A DNA stretch of 11,553 nt from an uncultured Blautia sp. (GCA_900547615.1 URHH01000074.1:1-11553); one strand, 5' to 3'; shown: positions 1 to 7,019, counted from the stretch's first letter. The notes: generated by a model not told the origin, from the sequence alone. Numbers and translations are program-made.

Positions 1-903
1 CCCAGCCATATCAATATCGCCTTTTAATGCTTCTCTGGCGCTGTTTTCCATAATCTCAACTACATTTTCCATGTAGTTCCATACTTTCTCATATTCCCAT
101 CCGCTTCTTGCCATCTCATATTCTATACCCAGCTGCCATAACTCTTTTCCCGTTTTTTCTGAAAGAGCGAGCATTTCTTCTGCACTGACAAAAGGAAGCT
201 TTCCATGTCGGTTGGAAGGCACTGCTAAAATCGGTTCCACACAACGAATTTCTTTTATGTGTTTAAACAATTTCAACTGCTTCAGAATTTCTTCTCCGAC
301 AGGTTGTCTCAGCTTTATATTAATAAGGCTTTCTCCTGATTTTTCAGAAACAAAAGTTCCCTCATCCTGGGGAAGTACTTTTAACATTTCTCTCATAAGC
401 TCTTCCGACTCTTCCTTTGAACAATCAGTGAAGACGAGAATTTCATAACAATCTCCTACAATGGATACAGGAAATCCATCTACTTCCAGAAGTTTTACAG
501 TTCCTCCTCCCGTTGAATCCGAATGAATTACCACTTTTCTTCCTTTTGTATTTTCCAGAGTAAGATGAGAAATGTTAGGCACAACCGGAGGAAAATCTTC
601 TATTGTAAAGTTTATTTCAACACCTTCTGCCACTGCATCTGCAAATGCACTGCGAAGCGCCGGATCTTCCGGTCTTCTTCCCAAAAGTCCGTTTACATAC
701 CCCATATCTGAACGCTGTCCCTTATACATCAGTGTATAAGCTCCATCTTTTGCAAATGCTACCGTTGCTTTCTTTAACTTTCCAGGTAAAATCTGCCGGG
801 AAAGAAAACCAATTCTGGACGGTCCGCAAGTGTGCGAACTGGACGGTCCAATCATAATAGGGCCTACAATATCATTAAAAACACTTGGATTCTGTCTTAT
901 CAT
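1..903 (-). CDS. Serine dehydratase-like protein, single-chain beta-alpha type (3' end missing)
   Basis: The ATG at 901-903 is preceded by GGAGG, and 301 codons run without a stop to the window edge. Residues 18-25 read IGPSSSHT, the hallmark of the beta domain of iron-sulfur L-serine dehydratases, which deaminate serine to pyruvate and ammonia. Residues from about 145 to 225 resemble a degenerate ACT domain. The last 75 or so residues look like the start of the alpha (catalytic) domain, so this is a fused protein as in E. coli SdaA rather than separate SdaAA/SdaAB. The cysteines that would hold the 4Fe-4S cluster lie beyond the edge. Two oddities: where the family normally has GHGTD this protein has GQRSD (62-66), and where HPNT is expected it reads VPNI (108-111). 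Substrate may therefore differ from serine. It is the last visible gene of the 4596-to-1 operon, 9 bp after the exporter gene. Family assignment is firm; exact substrate is not. Confidence -1.
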   Translation of the reverse strand, partial: MIRQNPSVFNDIVGPIMIGPSSSHTCGPSRIGFLSRQILPGKLKKATVAFAKDGAYTLMYKGQRSDMGYVNGLLGRRPEDPALRSAFADAVAEGVEINFTIEDFPPVVPNISHLTLENTKGRKVVIHSDSTGGGTVKLLEVDGFPVSIVGDCYEILVFTDCSKEESEELMREMLKVLPQDEGTFVSEKSGESLINIKLRQPVGEEILKQLKLFKHIKEIRCVEPILAVPSNRHGKLPFVSAEEMLALSEKTGKELWQLGIEYEMARSGWEYEKVWNYMENVVEIMENSAREALKGDIDMAG

Positions 904-912
904 AAATACCTC

Positions 913-1377
913 CTATAAATCTTTACTATGCTTCAAGTGACATATTTTTTCTATTGCATTTGCCGGAATTTCAAATACAAAAATAATCCCCAATACAATC
1001 GCTACTGCAATTCCTACCGTATGTCTTCCATATTTTGTAAATTTATCCATATCACCTAATATGAAGTAATAGATAAACCAGTAAATTCCTACTCCCGGAA
1101 CAAGCGGAAATATTCCAGATAAAAGAAAAACAGTTACCGGGCATTTAAGTTTTATGCAAAATATTCTGGATGACATTACTACAAACACTGCAGTTGCAAA
1201 TGTTCCTATGTACGGTGAAACATGAAACATATTGACCGCACTCCAATAAATACTCCAGCCCATTGCTCCGATTTGTCCACAAAACAAATAATATCTTCCC
1301 GGAACTTTAAAAAGGACAGAAAAGGCAATGGTTCCCAGAAACGCTGCCAGAAACTGCTGTAAAAATATAAGAACCAT
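913..1377 (-). CDS. ThrE-type threonine/serine exporter, small subunit (YjjB/ThrE_2-like)
   Basis: This is a 154-residue hydrophobic protein with about four to five predicted membrane segments. The PLVPGVGIYW stretch (about residues 111-120) matches the conserved PGxG-type region of the ThrE_2/DUF3815 family. Its partner, encoded 12 bp upstream, carries the other half of the ThrE fold. Such split pairs (YjjB plus YjjP in E. coli, where they export succinate) correspond to the C- and N-terminal parts of the one-piece ThrE threonine/serine exporter of Corynebacterium. Substrate cannot be read from sequence, but the following gene is serine-dehydratase-like, which favours a hydroxyamino acid. 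The start at 1377 has AGAGG at suitable spacing. It ends with a short basic tail (HLKHSKDL). Confidence -1.
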   Translation of the reverse strand: MVLIFLQQFLAAFLGTIAFSVLFKVPGRYYLFCGQIGAMGWSIYWSAVNMFHVSPYIGTFATAVFVVMSSRIFCIKLKCPVTVFLLSGIFPLVPGVGIYWFIYYFILGDMDKFTKYGRHTVGIAVAIVLGIIFVFEIPANAIEKICHLKHSKDL

Positions 1378-1389
1378 ATCATTCCTCTT

Positions 1390-2151
1390 TCAGAAACATA
1401 CAAAATACGCTGCGCCGGCTCCCATAGCAATGCCTCCTGTAATTAAAAATGTATCCAGGAGCCTTATACTTCCTGCAATATAATTGCCGCTGAATAGTTC
1501 TCTCACTGACATCACAAAGGAAACTCCCGGTAACAAAGGCATAATCCCTCCTATAATCACAGTATTTACATCACTTCCTATCCCTGTTCCAGCTAAAAGA
1601 ACAGATACGGCCGTTACACAAAACCCTCCTAATATATGTGTCACAATTTTTGAAAAAGGCTGTTTTCTTTTCCCGCACATCCATATAAAAAAATAGAGAA
1701 AAACACCAGCTAAAAATGCCGCCAAAGTATCTGAAGCATTTCCTCCAAAAAGATAACAAAAACAAGCTGCACCTACCCCAGAAGCAAATATTTCTTTTTT
1801 CCCTGTATTTTCCTCTTCCTCATCAATGTTCTGTAATTTTTCCCATGCCTCTTCTACCGTATAATACCCCTGTTCTATTTCTCTTGAAAGCGTATTGACC
1901 TTCGTTATTTTTTTCAGATTCATACTATTTATTGGTATATGACGCACCTGAGCATAAATTTCTCCTTTTAATGTTTCCGCTGTGAGAAAAATTCCATTAC
2001 TCAGAACAAAGGTATGTTCATTTTTTAATCCGTAATATGCGGCTATTCTTTTTACCGTTTCTTCAACACGATAGATTTCTGCCCCACTTGACAACAGGAT
2101 ACTGCCAGCCTTTACAGCAGTATCCTGTATTAATTTATCACGCTTCTCCAT
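1390..2151 (-). CDS. ThrE-type threonine/serine exporter, large subunit (YjjP/DUF1212-like)
   Basis: This protein has 253 residues. The N-terminal half (about 1-115) is soluble, with the family signature SSGAEIYRVEET near residues 22-33. The C-terminal half has about five membrane segments and the conserved stretch around PLLPGVSFVMSVRELFSG, followed by YIAGSIR. This matches the N-terminal part of ThrE (Pfam ThrE/DUF1212). It is expected to form an inner-membrane exporter with the small subunit encoded next. Its ATG lies inside the end of the MFS gene (14-bp overlap), and no strong ribosome binding site precedes it, so translation is probably coupled to the transporter gene. Role in context: removing an amino or organic acid produced by the pathway (inference). 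Confidence -1.
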   Translation of the reverse strand: MEKRDKLIQDTAVKAGSILLSSGAEIYRVEETVKRIAAYYGLKNEHTFVLSNGIFLTAETLKGEIYAQVRHIPINSMNLKKITKVNTLSREIEQGYYTVEEAWEKLQNIDEEEENTGKKEIFASGVGAACFCYLFGGNASDTLAAFLAGVFLYFFIWMCGKRKQPFSKIVTHILGGFCVTAVSVLLAGTGIGSDVNTVIIGGIMPLLPGVSFVMSVRELFSGNYIAGSIRLLDTFLITGGIAMGAGAAYFVCF

Positions 2152-3445
2152 TTACGGAATCCGCTATTACACTCCTTTTATTTTCCTGAATCTTTCTTCT
2201 TTTTTCTTTTGTCACCGCCATCCAGGCAACCCCTGCTAAAAGTCCTATTACTGCCATAACACCCAGAACTGAAAAAAACACCTTATATCCTGTAGCGCCT
2301 TCCCAGCGGTCAAGACACATACCTCCTATCAGTGGCATAAAGAACTCTGCACTAAACCCAAGCGGAGTAATAATTGCTGTAGCCGTTCCTGTTATTTCCA
2401 GCGGATATTCTCCTTCTTCCATAATAGCAAAGTGCATTGACTGAATTGCATACATAGATACGTAAATAATTCCTATGAAGATTAAAAGCATCCAAATCAT
2501 GGACGGTTGTCCCGGTGTAAAAATAAGCCCCAGAATTCCTGCAAGCATTAAGCCAAATGAAATAGTAGCAACTTTAGATGAGCCTATTTTGTCGGCCATA
2601 ATACCAGATGTAAAACAGCCTATCGGTCTGCAGTACTGCGAAAAATATCCCAGAGCTGCCGCGATAATTGCAGAAGTTCCAAATACAGAAGTTGCATACG
2701 GTGTAATATAGTAATAACTGATAATCATTCCGTAAGAACAGAAAATAATCAGAATCTGCAGCCAGGTAGTTGGCATTTTTGCCACTTTTTTCAACACTTT
2801 CATATCAAACAGCTTTTTCTTTTCTTCCGTATATTCTCTTTCCGGTTCTTTAAACATGAAGAACACCAACGCTCCAAGAAGAACACAAATAGAAGAATAA
2901 ATAACAATCACTGCTGAAAGCGCTATTTTATCTGTGTATGTTTTTGCCAGGAAACCAAATAATGCTAAAATCACTGCCGACTGAATCATATTTACGATTC
3001 CTCGTCCACCTTCAAAAAATCCAAACGCTTTTCCCTGTTCATCAGAATTTGCCAGAGAACGAATCGCTTTTACAAGTGCACTCCAAAATGTGAGAATAGA
3101 TGTAATCCCCCAAATACAATGGATAGCCATAACAACCGGATACGGCGGAAACAGCAGCAGCACAAATCCACAAATCCCTGTTGTAACAAGCGATATTGTC
3201 ATAAGATGTTTGGCCGGCCATCTGTCTGCACAAAAACCACCTAGTGCATATGCAATAATACTGAATCCTCCGTACGCACTTCCCAACGCTCCCATTTGCG
3301 TATTTGTGATGCCAAAGCTTTCTACAAATGCATCATAGTAGTAATTCCTGAAGTACGGAAGGGCATAAATCAACGCTCCTGATATTATTAAGATAATAAG
3401 CGTCGGCATATTCTTTTTTAATTTACTTTCCGTTATTTTACTCAT
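2138..3445 (-). CDS. MFS transporter
   Basis: This is a 435-residue major facilitator protein with about 12 hydrophobic segments and a charged central loop (around residues 200-225, FKEPEREYTEEKKK). GGFCADRWPAKHLM near residues 60-73 is the MFS motif A loop (G-x-x-x-D-R), and GIMADKIGSSK is the equivalent in the second half. An upstream in-frame ATG exists at 3478, but the start at 3445 is chosen because GGGGGA lies 7 bp before it (3453-3458) and MSKITESKLKKN is a natural cytosolic N-terminus. The layout resembles the YihN-like group of sugar-acid/organic-anion carriers, but that is only an impression. It sits between the M24 enzyme and the exporter genes, so it probably brings in the operon's substrate. 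Substrate unknown. Confidence -1.
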   Translation of the reverse strand: MSKITESKLKKNMPTLIILIISGALIYALPYFRNYYYDAFVESFGITNTQMGALGSAYGGFSIIAYALGGFCADRWPAKHLMTISLVTTGICGFVLLLFPPYPVVMAIHCIWGITSILTFWSALVKAIRSLANSDEQGKAFGFFEGGRGIVNMIQSAVILALFGFLAKTYTDKIALSAVIVIYSSICVLLGALVFFMFKEPEREYTEEKKKLFDMKVLKKVAKMPTTWLQILIIFCSYGMIISYYYITPYATSVFGTSAIIAAALGYFSQYCRPIGCFTSGIMADKIGSSKVATISFGLMLAGILGLIFTPGQPSMIWMLLIFIGIIYVSMYAIQSMHFAIMEEGEYPLEITGTATAIITPLGFSAEFFMPLIGGMCLDRWEGATGYKVFFSVLGVMAVIGLLAGVAWMAVTKEKRRKIQENKRSVIADSVNGEA

Positions 3446-3498
3446 AAATAATTCCCCCAATTTTTTAACGGTCAGCATGAGCTATGTCATACGCTGTT

Positions 3499-4596
3499 TT
3501 ATACCGGAATAATATTATCTTCTAATTTTTTAGTTCTTGATGTAAATGTTCTGCATCCGTCTTTTGTTACAAGAATATCATCTTCAATTCTTACACCACC
3601 GATTCCTTCCAGATAAATACCCGGCTCGATTGTAAAAGTCATTCCTTCTTCTAATACAAGCTCATTTACAGAGGTAATATACGGCTCCTCATGAACACTT
3701 AATCCAAGACCATGTCCTGTTCTGTGCAGGAAAAATTCTCCGTACCCTGCTTCTGTAATATAATCTCTGGCTGCTTTATCAATTTCTTTTGCCTTTACTC
3801 CTGGCTTCACCTTAGAAATCGCAGTCAAATTCGCCTGAAGAACAATCTCATAAATTTCTTTTAATTTTGGATGACCTACGTGTCCAACAAAAAGACATCT
3901 TGTAATATCGGACCAGTATCCATTGTAATAAGCACAGAAATCTAAAAGAATAATATCTCCTTCTTTGAATTTGTAATCTCCGCTTGCTCCATGCGGATTT
4001 GCAGAGTTGTCTGCTGCCTGCACAAGAATAATAATTTCTTCTGTACTAAATCCAGGATAAGATGACATATAATTAAGAAGCATCATATTTAATTCGCTTT
4101 CTGTCATGCCTGGTTTTATTTTTCCGTATACATATTCTATCGCTTCATCTACGATATTCGCTGCAACCTGCATCGTTTCAATTTCTTTTTCGTCTTTATA
4201 CATTCTCAATCTGGAAATGCAATCTCCAATATCTTCGATCTCACAATCCAATGTTTGAAAAATATCGCCGATTTTCATTGTGAAATATTTTTTTTCTACA
4301 GCAAGCTTCTTGCATGCTCCTACAACTTCATGAATGACCGCCGATGGACCATTTTCATCTAAATAAGTTTTTTCAGGAACAACTCCCTTCATACATGCAG
4401 TATCCACACTTGGAACAATCATAATAAACTCTTCTTTTTCAGCATCAATGACAAGACCGTAAAATCTCTCGTATGGAGTAATATGAATTCCTGTCAAATA
4501 ATTTACTGACATTGGTTCTCCTACAATTGCTTTTGTAAATCCAGCTTCTCTTAACAATTCACACGCTTTTTTTTGTCTGTTTTTAATTGCCTCCAT
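3499..4596 (-). CDS. M24-family metallohydrolase, Xaa-Pro dipeptidase (PepQ)-like
   Basis: This is a 365-residue, two-domain pita-bread enzyme: a creatinase-type N-terminal domain (about 5-130) and an M24 catalytic domain (about 138-360). All five dinuclear metal ligands are visible: D219 and D230 (DFCAYYNGYWSD), H295 (HRTGHGLG), E324 (FTIEPGIY) and E338 (GGVRIEDD). H202 and H302 are at the expected active-site positions. Intact ligands argue against a metal-free creatinase and for an active metallohydrolase. Length fits PepQ-type prolidases, which split Xaa-Pro dipeptides in the cytoplasm. The fold also includes non-peptidases such as ectoine hydrolase (DoeA) and DMSP lyase (DddP), and these are not excluded here. 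Start 4596 is preferred over ATGs at 4638, 4626 and 4623 because AAGGAG (4604-4609) lies 7 bp upstream and the longer forms would begin near the putative operator. It is the first gene of the five-gene operon. Confidence -1.
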   Translation of the reverse strand: MEAIKNRQKKACELLREAGFTKAIVGEPMSVNYLTGIHITPYERFYGLVIDAEKEEFIMIVPSVDTACMKGVVPEKTYLDENGPSAVIHEVVGACKKLAVEKKYFTMKIGDIFQTLDCEIEDIGDCISRLRMYKDEKEIETMQVAANIVDEAIEYVYGKIKPGMTESELNMMLLNYMSSYPGFSTEEIIILVQAADNSANPHGASGDYKFKEGDIILLDFCAYYNGYWSDITRCLFVGHVGHPKLKEIYEIVLQANLTAISKVKPGVKAKEIDKAARDYITEAGYGEFFLHRTGHGLGLSVHEEPYITSVNELVLEEGMTFTIEPGIYLEGIGGVRIEDDILVTKDGCRTFTSRTKKLEDNIIPV

Positions 4597-4603
4597 TTTT
4601 TCT

Positions 4604-4609
4604 CTCCTT
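4604..4609 (-). promoter_or_regulatory. Ribosome binding site fixing the M24 gene start
   Basis: AAGGAG on the minus strand lies 7 bp before the ATG at 4594-4596. The in-frame ATGs further upstream have no comparable site, so this decides the start. Confidence -1.
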
Positions 4610-4630
4610 ATAAAATTTTTCATCATTTTT

Positions 4631-4642
4631 TCACGCACATGA
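4631..4642 (-). promoter_or_regulatory. Putative operator, copy 1 (TCATGTGCGTGA)
   Basis: On the plus strand this reads TCACGCACATGA, identical to 5548-5559 in front of the mttB-like gene. It is an imperfect palindrome: outer TCA/TGA arms plus inner G and C match, giving TCAYGYRCRTGA. It lies 11 bp downstream of the -10 box, roughly +6 to +17 of the transcript, where a bound protein would block transcription. The XRE-cupin protein encoded next door is the natural candidate ligand (inference). Confidence -1.
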
Positions 4643-4653
4643 TTTATAGTTAA

Positions 4654-4682
4654 TATATACCACTGAATTCATGAACTGTCAA
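4654..4682 (-). promoter_or_regulatory. Sigma-70 type promoter of the five-gene operon
   Basis: On the minus strand there is a perfect -35 TTGACA (4677-4682), a 17-bp spacer, and -10 TATATA (4654-4659). It sits between the terminator of the regulator gene and the M24 start, so the operon has its own promoter. The spacer contains an 8-bp palindrome TTCATGAA (4668-4675) of uncertain meaning. Confidence -1.
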
Positions 4683-4744
4683 TATCATTTCATCATTTTG
4701 AACAACATTTTTATTTTATCATATAAAATCATTTTTTTTTCACC

Positions 4745-4774
4745 AAAAAAGCTGCAGCATAACAGCTGCAGCTT
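4745..4774 (-). terminator. Rho-independent terminator of the XRE-cupin gene
   Basis: This is a perfect 10-bp stem, AAGCTGCAGC (4749-4758) pairing with GCTGCAGCTT (4765-4774), with a 6-nt loop. In the minus-strand transcript it is followed at once by a run of U. It begins 17 bp after the regulator's stop codon and separates that gene from the downstream operon. Confidence -1.
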
Positions 4775-4790
4775 CATAATATCTCTATTT

Positions 4791-5357
4791 TCAATCAAAT
4801 TCCTTCTCTATATCTGTATTAATTCTTGTCCAATAAGACCCCGAAATTTCTGTCTCGCTTTTATTATAAAAGCAGTGTCTTGTATTTGCTTTTACATAAA
4901 TGCTGTCTCCTGCATTTAAATCAAACTCTTCTCCTTCCAACATAACCGTAAGCTGCCCCTGAATCACCGTTCCAACTTCTCCGTACTCATGAGTCCACCA
5001 CTCATCTTTCGTATCTGACAGCGGATTCAGTTCCACATATAGAAATGAAACTTCCTCTATACCAAAATCAAGCATTTCTATATTCATATCCGGTACATTA
5101 TCAACATATACTTCTCTGTCTTTTTTTCTTATTACAATCTTTTCTTCTGCATTTCTCTCCAGAAGATCTCCCAGAGATGTATGAAACACTTCACATATCT
5201 TCTGAAGATTCATCAAAGTAGGGCTTGTTATATTTCTTTCTATATTACTAAGATACCCTGTTGAAAGCCCGGTTTCTTTTGCCATTTGCTGCAATGTTTT
5301 CTTCTTTGCTTTTCTGAGACTTCGAATACTTCCGCCTATTTTATCAAGATTCCCCAT
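4791..5357 (-). CDS. XRE-family transcriptional regulator with C-terminal cupin sensor domain
   Basis: This protein has 188 residues. The N-terminal helix-turn-helix covers about residues 8-66, with the typical TLQQMAKETGLSTGYLSNIER pattern in which TGYLSNIE is the recognition helix. The cupin fold covers about 105-180, with HEYGEVGTVIQG (123-134) and GDSIYVKANTRHCFYN (150-165) as its two motifs; H123, E127 and H161 could bind metal or ligand. Proteins of this design are small cytoplasmic regulators whose cupin senses a small molecule, often controlling neighbouring amino-acid, amine or osmolyte genes. It lies between two transcription units that share the 12-bp motif, so it probably controls both. 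The motif was not seen in its own promoter, so autoregulation is not supported. The start at 5357 follows AAAGGGG. It is transcribed divergently from the mttB-like gene. Confidence -1.
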   Translation of the reverse strand: MGNLDKIGGSIRSLRKAKKKTLQQMAKETGLSTGYLSNIERNITSPTLMNLQKICEVFHTSLGDLLERNAEEKIVIRKKDREVYVDNVPDMNIEMLDFGIEEVSFLYVELNPLSDTKDEWWTHEYGEVGTVIQGQLTVMLEGEEFDLNAGDSIYVKANTRHCFYNKSETEISGSYWTRINTDIEKEFD

Positions 5358-5411
5358 ATTTCCCCTTTCTTTTACTGTTCGCCAATTTCTTTTACTTTAT
5401 ATCTCAATATA

Positions 5412-5417
5412 ATTATA
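5412..5417 (-). promoter_or_regulatory. Probable -10 box of the XRE-cupin gene
   Basis: TATAAT on the minus strand lies 54 bp before the start codon at 5357. No good -35 is visible 16-18 bp upstream; that part is A/T-rich with a long A run. The whole 5358-5588 gap is AT-rich and holds only this promoter plus the divergent mttB-like promoter and operator. Confidence -1.
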
Positions 5418-5499
5418 CACTTTTTTTTTAATAATGAAATAGCTAATTTTATTTATTTTTTTATTATGATGAATTTATTTTTATTTTTTCACATACATA

Positions 5500-5528
5500 T
5501 TTACTTATCATCTTTAATGTGGTATAAT
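5500..5528 (+). promoter_or_regulatory. Extended -10 promoter of the mttB-like gene
   Basis: Consensus -10 TATAAT (5523-5528) has an upstream TGG giving the TGnTATAAT extended form, a 17-bp spacer, and a weak -35 TTTACT (5500-5505). The expected transcription start is about 5535, so the leader is about 54 nt. Confidence -1.
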
Positions 5529-5547
5529 GAATTTACAATTTAATATA

Positions 5548-5559
5548 TCACGCACATGA
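5548..5559 (+). promoter_or_regulatory. Putative operator, copy 2 (TCACGCACATGA)
   Basis: This is an exact 12-base match to 4631-4642. It lies 19 bp downstream of the -10 box and 29 bp before the ATG, so it is again inside the early transcribed region. Relative to its gene it is in the opposite orientation from copy 1, which fits a near-palindromic site bound by a dimer. Confidence -1.
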
Positions 5560-5588
5560 CTATATCAAATTGTATGGAGGTATTGTAA

Positions 5589-7019
5589 ATGTATATACCA
5601 AAACTCACTTATGCAAACCAGGAAGAAATCGAATCACTTCATCAGTATAGTATCCATATTTTAAAAACCCTGGGAATGAAAATTGAAGATCCGGAAATAC
5701 GTAAACAGCTTTGCGAATATTCTTGCATAGAAAAAGGAGATCGTATTTATTTCAACGAAGATTTTATAAATACCGTTCTAAAATCTTTGAAAAAATCCGT
5801 CATTATGAGATGCGCCGCTACTGGTAACGCGAAAGAATTTGCCCTTGGAAAATCTGCAACTCACAGCACAGGAGGTGTTCCCTGGATTGTTGACATGAAA
5901 ACAGGCAAAAAACGCAACGGTCAGCTTACAGATTTAATTGATACTATTCACATCATGAATCAGCTTTCCGAGTTGGATCTGCCATGTGCACTATTATATC
6001 CAGGCGATGTTCCTGCTGAAATTACACAATTAAAACAGACAGCTACTATGTTTGAGCATTGTCGTAAGCCTATTTACGGACCTGGGATTTCTATTGCAAA
6101 TAACGCAAAATATATCGTAGAATTATTCAAATTATATGGCGGCAGTGATCTGGCGAAGAATCCGGTGGGAATGGTAGGAATTTCTCCTGAATCTCCTCTT
6201 TTCCTTCCAAAAGAAATTACAGATACTATGAAATATATTATAGGTGCCGGTATTCCAACCAGCGTTCTTTCTGCTCCTATGGGCGGACTTACTTCTCCGC
6301 TTTCTGTTCCTGGAACAGTAACACAGACCCACGCCGAAATTATTGGTTTTGCATGCGTAGCATATTTAATCAATCCGGACTGTGTACTCTTTTACGGTTC
6401 AAGAACCTTCTTTGCCAACATGAAAAATGCACAGAGTATTCTCGGTCTTCCTGAGACGGGAATTTCCAGCGCTTTATGTGTACAGCTCGCTACTTATGCC
6501 GGCTTCATGACAGATGTGGATGGTCTTGCTACTACCAGCTGTGCAATGGACGAGCAGACAGGTTATGAAAAAATGCTGAATGCACTTCTTCCATCTATGG
6601 CCGGAGGAACTATTATTACCGGTATCGGAAGTCTGTCCAGTAATATGTCCTGCTCTCTCAGCCAGCTTATTCTTGATAATGAAATGATGGCTATGATAAG
6701 GAAAGCACAGAAACCTATGGTATTTACTCCGGATGCTATGGGATATGAAGCTCTGGAATGTGTCGTTGAAGAAGATGAAACATTCCTTGTACAGGATCAT
6801 ACGATAGAAAACCTGCGAACAGAAATATTCCAGCCTTCCATTAGTTTTGACAGTGTATGGGCCGATTGGGTTGCTGCATCAGAGCCTTCTTTAAATCTCA
6901 GAGCAGAAGAAATGGCTTATGAACTCATTAAAAAAGATGAGGATTTCTCTGTTGCTCCGGAATTAAAAGCAGAAGCCGAAAAAATTCTTGCTGCTGCTGA
7001 ACGTGAGCTTTTAAAATAA
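5589..7019 (+). CDS. MttB/COG5598-family trimethylamine-type corrinoid methyltransferase, non-pyrrolysine
   Basis: This 476-residue cytoplasmic protein has the length and pattern of the MttB superfamily, whose members move a methyl group from a quaternary or tertiary amine to a cobalamin-bearing corrinoid protein. Recognisable stretches are STGGVPW (93-99), the MGGLTSPLSVPGT region (231-243), NPDCVLFYGS (262-271) and the DEQTGYEKM segment (321-329) followed by GG-TIITGIGSL. True MttB carries pyrrolysine, encoded by in-frame TAG, near this last segment. Here there is no internal TAG, so this belongs with the non-Pyl enzymes such as MtgB (glycine betaine), MtpB (proline betaine) and MtcB (carnitine). 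Which substrate it uses cannot be told. The start at 5589 has GGAGG 8 bp upstream. It is monocistronic, with its own promoter and terminator. No corrinoid protein, MtqA-like acceptor or RamA activator is in the window. Confidence -1.
   Translation: MYIPKLTYANQEEIESLHQYSIHILKTLGMKIEDPEIRKQLCEYSCIEKGDRIYFNEDFINTVLKSLKKSVIMRCAATGNAKEFALGKSATHSTGGVPWIVDMKTGKKRNGQLTDLIDTIHIMNQLSELDLPCALLYPGDVPAEITQLKQTATMFEHCRKPIYGPGISIANNAKYIVELFKLYGGSDLAKNPVGMVGISPESPLFLPKEITDTMKYIIGAGIPTSVLSAPMGGLTSPLSVPGTVTQTHAEIIGFACVAYLINPDCVLFYGSRTFFANMKNAQSILGLPETGISSALCVQLATYAGFMTDVDGLATTSCAMDEQTGYEKMLNALLPSMAGGTIITGIGSLSSNMSCSLSQLILDNEMMAMIRKAQKPMVFTPDAMGYEALECVVEEDETFLVQDHTIENLRTEIFQPSISFDSVWADWVAASEPSLNLRAEEMAYELIKKDEDFSVAPELKAEAEKILAAAERELLK

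Noticed and set aside
815..849. 11-bp direct repeat CTGGACGGTCC at 815-825 and 839-849
   Set aside because: It is coding: the two copies spell the two GPS triplets of the active-site segment GPSSSHTCGPSR, so it is explained by the protein.
3445..3478. Upstream start of the MFS transporter at 3478
   Set aside because: The ATG at 3445 has GGGGGA at 7 bp, while the extra 11 residues run through the ribosome binding region and have no site of their own.
3446..3498. Possible hairpin between the M24 and MFS genes
   Set aside because: Arms (AGCATGA and TCATACGCT region) pair imperfectly and there is no T run, so it is not a convincing terminator or attenuator.
4668..4675. TTCATGAA palindrome in the operon promoter spacer as a separate regulator site
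   Set aside because: Only 8 bp, AT-rich, and no second copy in a comparable place.
5489..5500. TCACATACATAT next to the -35 of the mttB-like promoter as a second, weaker operator copy
   Set aside because: It matches only 8 of 12 positions of the motif, lacks the outer TGA arm, and lies in very AT-rich DNA where such matches arise by chance.
6074..6800. Minus-strand open frames inside the mttB-like gene
   Set aside because: They are shadows of a well-conserved plus-strand gene, with no ribosome binding site or recognisable protein.
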